A DNA stretch of 64,000 bases from Oscillospiraceae bacterium (GTDB lineage Bacteria; Bacillota; Clostridia; Oscillospirales; Oscillospiraceae): NCBI GenBank assembly GCA_017430455.1, contig JAFRMX010000012.1, positions 1 to 64,000 on the forward strand, read 5' to 3'. The stretch's first letter is position 1. Each line of letters starts with the position of its first letter. Under the pieces are notes generated by a model, which made no database searches, was not told the DNA's origin, and saw nothing but the letters and a program-made list of their open reading frames with translations. Positions 16,889 to 23,900 of the stretch are shown here, in pieces. The translations under genes were made by a program, and so were the position numbers.

Positions 16889-17231
16889 TGTGAAATCAGG
16901 ACCTCATAAAACCTCCACCACGATCAGGATCGCAATGGAATTCCAGGTGTGCTGCACGATGGAAAAGATGATGCAACCGGGTGGCGTCTTGTTCCGGTCC
17001 ACTGTTACTTCATGCTTTATGAGCATACTGTAAAAGTTCAATCCTCCATACTCACGCATTTGTCGGCACATCCATCCTGATTCCAAAGACCTCGTTCATA
17101 CACTTCTTCATGCATAAGCTGATACATAGACCTTAACAGCAGCCTTTCTCTTTTTTAAATGCTAGCTATTGAAAAGCATAGAAGAACTATTCCTCGCTTT
17201 TCTGTATTCATATTTCCCATATTCCATGAAG
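16889..17231 (-). other. Gene-free stretch with possible decayed coding sequence
   Basis: No intact gene is supported. On the minus strand a 60-codon frame (17086-16904) ends in a hydrophobic helix (IIFSIVQHTWNSIAILIVV), and a second frame upstream contributes MYQLMHEEVYERGLWN; a frameshift between them would make one short protein. I do not recognise the family. It could be a remnant like the two others nearby. Confidence 0.3.
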
Positions 17232-17621
17232 TCATCTTTGTCTGTTCAGCTCGGTTTCGATACTGTTTAAGGTTCGGAAAAATCTGTGTGTTGCCACAGC
17301 CGGGCCGAAAAGCAGGATTCCAAAGGTGTTCCAGCCAAACATGTGCCACCATGAAGTGTACGGTCCTTCGATGCCGAGCTCGATTGCTTTTGCCTTTAAT
17401 TCCTCCGCGATCCGAGCCATCCAGACAAGTGTGTAGATGAACATTGTCGGGATTCCCAGCAGATAGGCCTTCCAGTACGGAAGCAGCTTATGCCCAAGGA
17501 TCACCTCCAGTTCATCCTGCAGGCCTCCAAATGGCATATACAGCAGGAAGAAGAGTCCTGCTGTAAAGAAATCGATGAAACCCAGGAGAAACCCGGGATG
17601 ATTTGTATGCTTGAACCTCAT
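17232..17621 (-). CDS. Small membrane protein, DUF4234-like
   Basis: A 129-residue protein with hydrophobic segments at about 10-30, 50-68 and 90-108. The layout (short cytosolic start, helix, LLPYWKAYLLGIPTMFIYTLVW, then a cytosolic turn and a last helix) resembles DUF4234 proteins; the assignment is by pattern only. Its ATG overlaps, as ATGA, the stop of a broken WYL-type regulator reading frame upstream, so it was once the second gene of a two-gene operon with a regulator. Confidence 0.6.
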   Translation of the reverse strand: MRFKHTNHPGFLLGFIDFFTAGLFFLLYMPFGGLQDELEVILGHKLLPYWKAYLLGIPTMFIYTLVWMARIAEELKAKAIELGIEGPYTSWWHMFGWNTFGILLFGPAVATHRFFRTLNSIETELNRQR

Positions 17622-17812
17622 GACTTCAGCTTATCCCCCACTTTCTGTACAAGCTGTTTATACTCCTCTTTGACATTGGCAGGTCCATTGATCACAACAT
17701 CACCGCCGAAGCCAAACGCCAGGAGCAGAAGACGCTGCCGGACACAACATCCGCCTCGGCACGGAAGATCTCCATGTCATAGACGCAGATGGTGACATCC
17801 TTCTCTCATTTC
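17618..17812 (-). pseudogene. Remnant of a WYL-domain transcriptional regulator
   Basis: The last 37 codons read LLLLAFGFGGDVVINGPANV and on to a stop that overlaps the DUF4234-like start as ATGA. This fits the C-terminal end of WYL-domain regulators (lafGd.v.v..P..l). Upstream, a second frame reads EKDVTICVYDMEIFRAEADV, so a frameshift separates the two pieces, and the N-terminal DNA-binding part is missing. Bases 17813-17899 show no gene. Confidence 0.5.
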
Positions 17813-17899
17813 AAAATAATTCCCTCAGAATTTAATTGATTTCTCCCACTATGAGATCGCCAATCATCCGTTATCTGCTCCAACAAACATGGACGGATC

Positions 17900-18742
17900 T
17901 CACACAACACGTTCGGTCTGAAACGACAATTTCATTTTCCCATAAAGCTTCACAGCAATGAAAACGACTACGACAGTCCACACAGCCGCCCATACCTCGA
18001 CTGCCCACAGCGGCACCAGACCTCTCTGATACAGCGCCGGGAACATATCCATCAGCATATGCAGCAGGATCGCTATCGGAAGATAAATCTTACTTGCGTT
18101 TACGACACCATAAAGCACGATGGCAGTGAGTCCGATGTGGAGCAGCAATGCAAGCAAACGCTCGATGACGTTCATAGCCATCATCCCGTAGTCAAATGCA
18201 GCAGCCGCCTGTACAGACGGAAGCGCTGCGGCTGCGGTCTCTTCAGTAATGTTCAGCGTCCTGAGCGCAGTTTCTGTATCTCCACGGGAAAACATTACTG
18301 CAACGGCAAGATAGGTGATCATCGCAGGCAGGATAACTGCCAGTATCTCTATTCCGCCGTGACCGATTCCATACAGAACCGCGTTCTCACAGGTACGGTT
18401 CTTTTTCATGACGTATTTCAGAATAACATACCGTCCGCACTCCTCAAAAACGCCGGCCATGGTGATCCCGTAAAGGACAAAAGCGGCCGTGTTTCCGTTA
18501 ATGAACCGGGAAACGGGATTGTCCGCGATAATACAGAAGTAATGCACGCCGAGCTCCAGCACCCTAGCGGAAACAAGAAATCCGACAGCGCCGGCAAGGA
18601 GCCAGCTTATTTTTGTCTGCTGTTTATGCCTTTTGCGCCAGTAAATGAAAGAGATAACGGGAATCGCGATCATCAGGATGACCGTAATGATCAGCGACGG
18701 AATGCTGTTTTTGCCGATGACAATATTCTCAAATGCGCTCAT
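17900..18742 (-). CDS. YhfC-family intramembrane metalloprotease
   Basis: A 280-residue, about seven-helix membrane protein. Helix motifs expected for the YhfC family (related to the CPBP and PrsW proteases) are all visible: FEECGRY (catalytic Glu pair), YGIGHGGIE (His and Glu) and LLHMLMD (His and Asp), each inside a hydrophobic segment. It should cleave substrates within the membrane. The start overlaps the stop of the MerR gene by 4 bases, so the two are translated together, and the MerR protein itself has two membrane helices, making it a possible substrate (inference). Confidence 0.82.
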   Translation of the reverse strand: MSAFENIVIGKNSIPSLIITVILMIAIPVISFIYWRKRHKQQTKISWLLAGAVGFLVSARVLELGVHYFCIIADNPVSRFINGNTAAFVLYGITMAGVFEECGRYVILKYVMKKNRTCENAVLYGIGHGGIEILAVILPAMITYLAVAVMFSRGDTETALRTLNITEETAAAALPSVQAAAAFDYGMMAMNVIERLLALLLHIGLTAIVLYGVVNASKIYLPIAILLHMLMDMFPALYQRGLVPLWAVEVWAAVWTVVVVFIAVKLYGKMKLSFQTERVV

Positions 18743-19464
18743 TCATCGTCACCTCCCCAAATCTCCACGCAGAAGCCTTTGTGACTGCAGGAAGTGCAGG
18801 TCAGCTTGCGGGCTGTCGGGGTATGATTCGCAAAAAACGCTTCCTTCAGCTTGGGTTTGAATACCTCGTGGCATTCCGGGCAGATATATTTCACATGATT
18901 GAAGTAGTACCGGCTGACCAGTGTGCCCCAAACGGCAGCCACCACGATCCAGACAACGAACGGCCACCAGATACCCTTGACGATCCAGAAAATAATGGAA
19001 AACCATTGCAGCGCCGTGACCGGGGTTCCGGTAAGGATCATCATCAGGCGCATCTTTTTCAGTTTTTTCTTGCCTTCCATAATGACGGCTATGTCACCGA
19101 TGGTTTCGAGAGAAAAATCTGCTTTGCCTTTCAATCCGTTTTTCAGCTCACGCAGCTTTTCCAGCTTTTCCTCTTTGTCGGAGATCTCATCCGAAAGGGC
19201 ATTCTCCTGCTGTTCGATCAGCAGTGAGATCACCTTCTCGGGATGCTCTTCCTTCAATATCTGAGAGATAGCGTCGATGGGAAGATCTAATTCGCGCAGA
19301 AAGCAGATAATCTTCATGCGCTTCAGATCGACTTCCGAATAGAGCCGTCTCCCGCCTTCGGAAAGCTCACTGGGAATCAGGATGCCGCGGGTATCATAGT
19401 ACTGAACCGTTCGGACAGTGACACCGCAAAGCTTTGCAAGTTCTCCCGTCGTATATTTTGACAT
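18739..19464 (-). CDS. MerR-family regulator with membrane helices and zinc ribbon
   Basis: 241 residues. Residues 1-70 are a MerR winged helix (YTTGELAKLCGVTVRTVQYY, then GGRRLYSEVDLKRM) and 85-112 a coiled coil. The C-terminal half is unusual: two membrane segments at about 140-163 and 166-187, then a zinc-ribbon-like part with Cys195, Cys198, Cys223 and Cys226 (CPEC and CTSC). The regulator is therefore likely anchored to the membrane. It overlaps the YhfC protease gene by 4 bases. Inverted repeats upstream are candidate binding sites. Confidence 0.85.
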   Translation of the reverse strand: MSKYTTGELAKLCGVTVRTVQYYDTRGILIPSELSEGGRRLYSEVDLKRMKIICFLRELDLPIDAISQILKEEHPEKVISLLIEQQENALSDEISDKEEKLEKLRELKNGLKGKADFSLETIGDIAVIMEGKKKLKKMRLMMILTGTPVTALQWFSIIFWIVKGIWWPFVVWIVVAAVWGTLVSRYYFNHVKYICPECHEVFKPKLKEAFFANHTPTARKLTCTSCSHKGFCVEIWGGDDE

Positions 19465-19486
19465 AGCGTTTCGCCTCCTTTCGTCA

Positions 19487-19532
19487 TGTATCCTACTACA
19501 TGACGCTGCGTAACAAGCAATACCTTACGCAG
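19487..19532. promoter_or_regulatory. Candidate MerR operator region
   Basis: Two inverted repeats lie before the MerR start: CTGCGTAA/TTACGCAG (19506-19532, 11-base centre) and CATGTA/TACATG next to it. The first arrangement is typical of MerR sites lying between -35 and -10. Assignment is by position. Confidence 0.5.
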
Positions 19533-19583
19533 GGGGATTTTTTAAAATGGGCTGATGTTTTCAGTTTATCAAAGATTCGGCCA

Positions 19584-19621
19584 TAAAAAAAGCCCGGAAA
19601 CCGATGGTTCCGGGGCTTTTT
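19584..19621 (-). terminator. Terminator after rpsI
   Basis: On the minus strand AAAAAGCCCCGGAACC and GGTTTCCGGGCTTTTTTT form a near-perfect stem with a three-base loop and a T-run. Confidence 0.85.
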
Positions 19622-19639
19622 GATTGTTCGAAGCTTCGA

Positions 19640-20050
19640 TCAGCGCTTGCTGAACTGCGGAGCACGACGTGCGGCTTTGAGGCCGTACTTTTTACGCTCT
19701 TTCATTCTCGGATCGCGTGTGAGAAAGCCTGCGGCCTTGAGTGCCGGTCTGTAGCTCTCATCGACTGCGAGAAGAGCTCTTGCAATGCCGTGGCGAATGG
19801 CACCGGCCTGTCCGGAAACACCGCCGCCCGCAACTGTAGCTTCAATATCCACCTTGCCGAGAGTGTTGGTGGTGACCAGGGGCTGACGGACTATGAGCTT
19901 CAGTGTCTCGAGCCCGAAGTACTCATCAATGTCTCTGCCGTTGATCGTAATAACGCCTGTTCCGTTGGGAATGAGATGTATACGGGCTATGGAGGACTTT
20001 CTGCGTCCTGTGCCGTACATGTAAGGTCTCTTGGTCTTATAGGTTGCCAT
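19640..20050 (-). CDS. rpsI: 30S ribosomal protein S9
   Basis: A 136-residue S9. [13 protein letters not shown] near the start, [19 protein letters not shown] in the middle and the basic end [16 protein letters not shown] are diagnostic; the C-terminal KR tail reaches the P-site tRNA. It follows rplM after 15 bases in the conserved rplM-rpsI operon and ends at a strong terminator. Confidence 0.98.
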   Translation of the reverse strand: MATYKTKRPYMYGTGRRKSSIARIHLIPNGTGVITINGRDIDEYFGLETLKLIVRQPLVTTNTLGKVDIEATVAGGGVSGQAGAIRHGIARALLAVDESYRPALKAAGFLTRDPRMKERKKYGLKAARRAPQFSKR

Positions 20051-20065
20051 TATCTATTCCTCCTC

Positions 20066-20494
20066 TCAGCGGTCCCAGACTTCAGGCTTCTGAGCCTGGT
20101 GGGTGTGTTCTGCTCCTGCGAAAATGCGAAGCCTCTTGAGCTGCCATCTTGCGATCTTGTTCTTCTGGAGCATTCCCTTGACTGCAAGTTCCATCGCCTT
20201 CTCGGGCTTCTTCTCCATAAGAGTCTTGTACTGTGTCTCGTGAAGTCCGCCGGGATATCCGCTGTGTGTGCGGTAATACTTCTGCTCGAGCTTCTTGCCG
20301 GTCAGGACTGCGTCTTTCGCGTTGATAATGATTACATAGTCTCCGCAGTCGACATGCGGGGTATAATCGGTCTTGAGTTTGCCGCGAAGAAGATCTGCGG
20401 CTTTAACTGCGGTCTCGCCCATGGGCTTTCCCGCTGCATCAAGGATGTACCATTTTCTGGTGACCTGCTCCTTGGTAAGCATTGTCGTGGACAT
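20066..20494 (-). CDS. rplM: 50S ribosomal protein L13
   Basis: A 142-residue L13, among the first proteins to join the 50S subunit. Diagnostic parts are RKWYILDAAGKPMG, DCGDYVIIINAKDAVLTGKK, and YRTHSGYPGG. GGAGG is placed 7 bases before the ATG. First gene of rplM-rpsI, behind a consensus promoter and a leader of about 75 bases. Confidence 0.98.
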   Translation of the reverse strand: MSTTMLTKEQVTRKWYILDAAGKPMGETAVKAADLLRGKLKTDYTPHVDCGDYVIIINAKDAVLTGKKLEQKYYRTHSGYPGGLHETQYKTLMEKKPEKAMELAVKGMLQKNKIARWQLKRLRIFAGAEHTHQAQKPEVWDR

Positions 20495-20569
20495 TGAGTT
20501 TCCTCCGTATAGAAATTAAATATTTTGACAAAATATGGCTTCGCGGTTAGACTGTATCTCGCAAAGCGC
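20495..20569 (-). promoter_or_regulatory. rplM leader, possible L13-type autoregulatory RNA
   Basis: The leader holds GGCGCTTTGCG near its 5' end that can pair with CGCGAAGCC about 15 bases later, close to the start codon region. An L13 leader is known from Firmicutes; I suggest but cannot confirm membership. Confidence 0.4.
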
Positions 20570-20575
20570 CTTATT

Positions 20576-20604
20576 TTTATACCACAGTGCATTTCAGGTG
20601 TCAA
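20576..20604 (-). promoter_or_regulatory. Sigma-A promoter of rplM-rpsI
   Basis: Minus strand TTGACA (20604-20599), 17 bases, TATAAA (20581-20576). Confidence 0.85.
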
Positions 20605-20691
20605 TCAGTTTTTTGTATTACAGGCGTTTTACTCCAAAATTCTCTTAATTGCTCTGAAATGCTCCGGATTTCTCTATTTGGTTTTTAAAAA

Positions 20692-21450
20692 ATGGAACTT
20701 AACGCTGAAAAAATAAAGATCCTCAATGACTTTACAGGCACTGTCCGCCGCGCGGTGGACGACTACTCAATGATCGGAGAGGGCGAGACCGTAGCCGTCG
20801 GAGTGAGCGGAGGCAAGGATAGCATGCTTCTTCTGCTGGCGCTCAACCATCTCAGGACATATTACCCGAAGCATTTCGATCTTGAGGCGATAACGATAGA
20901 GCTCGGCTTTGAGGGCATGGATTTTGCTCCGGTACGCGAGATGTGCGATTCCCTGTCCATTCCCTATACCTGCCTGAAGACCGACATAAAGGAAGTCGTC
21001 TTCGACATCCGCAAGGAGGACAACCCCTGCTCCCTGTGCGCGAAGATGAGGCGCGGAGCCATAAACTCTGCGATAACGGAAAAAGGGATCAGAAAACTTG
21101 CTCTCGGTCACCATTTCGACGACGCCGTCGAGACCTTCATGATGTCTCTTCTCTTTGAGGGCAGGATCACCTGCTTCAGGCCGGTCACCTTCCTCGACAG
21201 GAGCGGGGTCACCCAGATAAGGCCTCTCATCTATGCCGGAGAGCTCAAGATAAGCAATACTGCCGACGCGCTGGGCCTTCCGATCGTCGAAAACCCCTGC
21301 CCCGAGGACAAGGCTAGCAAAAGATGGGAAATAAAACAGATGCTCAGGGACATGTCCCGGGATTATCCCGACATGAGATCCAAGATATTCGGCGCCATGC
21401 AGCGCATGCCGCTTCCCGGCTGGGAAAGGGATGGTGGAAACAATGTATAA
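20692..21450 (+). CDS. TtcA-like tRNA-thiolating PP-loop ATPase
   Basis: A 252-residue PP-loop ATPase of the TtcA/TilS superfamily. The P-loop is VSGGKDSMLL at about 38-47, the paired cysteines are CSLCAKMRRG and a later Cys lies in NPCPEDKASKRW; these three Cys ligate a 4Fe-4S cluster in TtcA (2-thiocytidine at tRNA position 32). GHHFDDAVETFMMSL matches the family. No good ribosome site precedes the ATG, which follows an A/T-rich stretch. It overlaps rarA slightly. A TtcA paralogue of other specificity is possible. Confidence 0.8.
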   Translation: MELNAEKIKILNDFTGTVRRAVDDYSMIGEGETVAVGVSGGKDSMLLLLALNHLRTYYPKHFDLEAITIELGFEGMDFAPVREMCDSLSIPYTCLKTDIKEVVFDIRKEDNPCSLCAKMRRGAINSAITEKGIRKLALGHHFDDAVETFMMSLLFEGRITCFRPVTFLDRSGVTQIRPLIYAGELKISNTADALGLPIVENPCPEDKASKRWEIKQMLRDMSRDYPDMRSKIFGAMQRMPLPGWERDGGNNV

Positions 21451-22708
21451 ACCTCTTGCAGATGAGATAAGGCCCAGAGAGCTCAGCGATGTCGTTGGCC
21501 AGCAGCATATACTGGGCGAAAGCGGGCTCTTGAGAAGGATAGTCGAGAGCGGCCAGATTCCGAACATGATATTCTACGGCCCTTCCGGCACGGGCAAAAC
21601 GACAGTCGCCCGCATCATAGCCGAAAAGACTAACCGCACCCTGAGAAAGCTCAACGCCACGACTGCCGGTATCGCGGATATCAAACTCATAATCTCCGAG
21701 CTCGACACTCTCCTGACCCCCGGCGGAGTCCTGCTCTATCTCGATGAGATCCAGTACTTCAATAAGAAACAGCAGCAGAGCCTGCTCGAGTTTATCGAAG
21801 ACGGGCGTATCACCCTGATCGCCTCCACGACAGAGAACCCTTATTTTTGCGTTTTCAACGCGATTCTCTCCCGGAGCACGGTATTCGAGTTCAAGCCCGT
21901 CAGCGCCAAGGATGCCGAGATTGCCGTCTCCCGCGCGATAGCCATAAAGATCAAAGACCTTGAGGAGCAGTATGAGCTTGAGGACGGGGTCGTAAAGTAT
22001 ATCTCCCAGAGCTGCGGCGGCGACGTCAGAAAGGCCATGAACAGCGTGGAGCTGCTCTTCAACGCCGCGGAGGAGAAAGACGGGAAAAAGCATATAAGCC
22101 TTGAGGATGCTAAGACAGTCTCCCAGAAGAGCGCCATGCGTTATGACCGGGACGGGGACGAGCATTTCGATATTCTCTCCGCCCTCATGAAATCCCTGAG
22201 GGGCTCAGACCCGGACGCCGCTCTGCACTATCTCGCCAGGGCCTGCGAGACAGGCGACCTCACGGGAATTTGCAGAAGAATACTCTGCTCCGCCAGCGAG
22301 GATATCGGGATGGCCTATCCCATGGCTGTCCCAATAGTCAAAGCCTGCGTCGATTCCGCGCTCCAGCTCGGTCTGCCCGAGGCCAGGCTCCCTCTCGCGG
22401 AGGCCTGTGTACTTCTCGCCACCTCGCCGAAATCCAATTCCGTCGTAATGGCAATAGACAGCGCCCTTTCGGATGTCCGCGCCGGAAAAGCGGGGCCGAT
22501 CCCCAGAGAGCTCCAGAACGTCCACGCAGACGGGACAGGCTTTGAGCGCGAACAGGGCTACCTCTATCCCCACGACTTCCCAAACCACTGGGTCAAACAG
22601 CAGTATCTTCCGGACGAACTCAAGAACGCGAAATACTATGAATACGGGGACAACAAGACCGAACAGGCGGCGAAAGCCTACTGGGATAAAATAAAGGACG
22701 GCAAATAA
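21443..22708 (+). CDS. rarA: Replication-associated recombination protein A (MgsA/RarA AAA+ ATPase)
   Basis: About 421 residues. PLADEIRPRELSDVVGQQHIL opens as in all RarA/Mgs1 proteins; Walker A is GPSGTGKTTVARI, Walker B LLYLDEIQYF, and sensor 1 STTENPYF. The C-terminal tetramerisation part includes DIGMAYPMA and HDFPNHWVKQQYLP. It acts at stalled replication forks with SSB. I take the ATG at 21443, which has GGTGG 5 bases before it; an in-frame ATG at 21431 overlaps the upstream gene further. Ends at a bidirectional terminator. Confidence 0.93.
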   Translation: MYKPLADEIRPRELSDVVGQQHILGESGLLRRIVESGQIPNMIFYGPSGTGKTTVARIIAEKTNRTLRKLNATTAGIADIKLIISELDTLLTPGGVLLYLDEIQYFNKKQQQSLLEFIEDGRITLIASTTENPYFCVFNAILSRSTVFEFKPVSAKDAEIAVSRAIAIKIKDLEEQYELEDGVVKYISQSCGGDVRKAMNSVELLFNAAEEKDGKKHISLEDAKTVSQKSAMRYDRDGDEHFDILSALMKSLRGSDPDAALHYLARACETGDLTGICRRILCSASEDIGMAYPMAVPIVKACVDSALQLGLPEARLPLAEACVLLATSPKSNSVVMAIDSALSDVRAGKAGPIPRELQNVHADGTGFEREQGYLYPHDFPNHWVKQQYLPDELKNAKYYEYGDNKTEQAAKAYWDKIKDGK

Positions 22709-22717
22709 TGCCCATAC

Positions 22718-22746
22718 AAAAACCCTCCGGGTTCCCGGAGGGTTTT
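22718..22746. terminator. Bidirectional terminator between rarA and rplL
   Basis: Perfect stem AACCCTCCGGG/CCCGGAGGGTT with a two-base loop and T/A runs at both ends. Confidence 0.85.
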
Positions 22747-22764
22747 CTGTCTGTGTAATTGAAA

Positions 22765-23139
22765 TTACTTGAGTTCGACTTTTGCGCCGACTGCCTCGAG
22801 CTGTGCTTTGAGGGCTTCTGCATCGTCCTTGGAGATGCCTTCCTTGATCTTTGCAGGAACGCCTTCGACGAGTGCCTTTGCATCTGCGAGGCCGAGACCT
22901 GTGATGCCGCGGACTTCCTTGATGACCTTGATCTTCTCTGCGCCGAAGTCTGTCATAACGACGTCGAACTCGGTCTTCTCTTCGACTGCTTCAACTGCCG
23001 CGCCTGCTGCGGGGCCTGCTGCAACTGCTGCTGCGGATACGCCGAATGTCTCCTCAAGTGCGTGTACGAGCTCGGAAAGCTCCAGTACGGAAAGAGCCTT
23101 GATCTCCTCGATCATAGCGGTTACTTTTTCGCTTGCCAT
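22765..23139 (-). CDS. rplL: 50S ribosomal protein L7/L12
   Basis: A 124-residue L7/L12. The N-terminal dimer domain ([18 protein letters not shown]), the Ala-rich hinge, and the C-terminal factor-binding domain ([20 protein letters not shown]) are clear. The protein forms the stalk that recruits translation GTPases. It follows rplJ after 42 bases. In most bacteria rpoB comes next; here a terminator and the convergent rarA follow. Confidence 0.98.
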   Translation of the reverse strand: MASEKVTAMIEEIKALSVLELSELVHALEETFGVSAAAVAAGPAAGAAVEAVEEKTEFDVVMTDFGAEKIKVIKEVRGITGLGLADAKALVEGVPAKIKEGISKDDAEALKAQLEAVGAKVELK

Positions 23140-23181
23140 TTTAAATATCTCCTTAATTCTTTAAATTAGTTTTTGCGGAAA

Positions 23182-23712
23182 TCATTCCGCTGCTTCTGCC
23201 GGAGCTTCAAGTGCTCCGCCTTTTTGCTCCAGGATCTGTCCCAGGCATACGGCCAGGGCTGTGATGGGAGCGAGCATCGTCCCGAGGACCTTGCTGTACA
23301 GGGCTTCCTTGCTTCCGAGAGTGGAGAGCTCGGCAACTGCGTCCGGGGAAAGGATCTCTCCGTCCATGTACGCCGCTTTGACGTTGAAACGGTCGCCGAG
23401 CTTCTTGGAGTAGTCGGCAATGATCCTGAAAGGTGCTATTGCATCCTCTGCGCTGGTTGCAAGAGATGTAGTTCCGTTGAGGATATCCTCGAGGCCCTTC
23501 ATGTCGAGCTTGTCCAGTGCTTTGGCTGCCAGTGTGTTCTTGATGACGGTGTACTCGACTCCGCTCTTGCGCATCTCGGTCCTGAGCGCCGTGTCTTCGA
23601 GAACAGTGATTCCCCTGTAGTCTACGAAAACGCCGGACTCCGACTTTTTGATACGCTCGGCAAGTGCTTCCACTATCGCCTGTTTCTCACTGAGAACCTT
23701 TGCGTTTGGCAT
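23182..23712 (-). CDS. rplJ: 50S ribosomal protein L10
   Basis: A 176-residue L10, the base of the ribosomal stalk to which L12 dimers bind. SEKQAIVEALAERIKKSESG, DYRGITVLEDTALRTEMRKS and the C-terminal L12-binding helix (TALAVCLGQILEQKG) are recognisable. In its own unit with rplL, behind a structured leader. rplK and rplA are not upstream as they usually are. Confidence 0.97.
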   Translation of the reverse strand: MPNAKVLSEKQAIVEALAERIKKSESGVFVDYRGITVLEDTALRTEMRKSGVEYTVIKNTLAAKALDKLDMKGLEDILNGTTSLATSAEDAIAPFRIIADYSKKLGDRFNVKAAYMDGEILSPDAVAELSTLGSKEALYSKVLGTMLAPITALAVCLGQILEQKGGALEAPAEAAE

Positions 23713-23751
23713 GTGTGTTTTTCACCTCCGCGTTTAACATTCTACGCTCTC

Positions 23752-23789
23752 AAAGAAAAGTGCCTCTGTGTCCGAAGACGCAAAGGCAC
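23752..23789 (-). promoter_or_regulatory. L10 leader hairpin (terminator-like) before rplJ
   Basis: Minus strand arms GTGCCT..TG.GTC and GAC.CA..AGGCAC with a four-base loop, followed by TTTTCTTT. With about 110 further untranslated bases to the promoter it fits the ribosomal protein L10 leader, where L10(L12)4 controls expression. The class assignment is from context and shape. Confidence 0.6.
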
Positions 23790-23864
23790 ATCAATATCAT
23801 TAAAATGATGTCCTCGGCAGGATTTACGGAAATCTTCCACCTGCTGTCTCAGGAGCGCTCAAGT

Positions 23865-23893
23865 AATATATCCTACCGCGCCCCTTTTGTCAA
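23865..23893 (-). promoter_or_regulatory. Sigma-A promoter of rplJ-rplL
   Basis: Minus strand TTGACA (23893-23888), 17 bases, TATATT (23870-23865). Confidence 0.85.
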
Positions 23894-23900
23894 GGCCTTT

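Noticed and set aside
16904..17086. A 60-codon minus-strand frame as a real gene
   Set aside because: No ribosome site, no recognised family, and the sequence just upstream continues in another frame, which looks more like decay.
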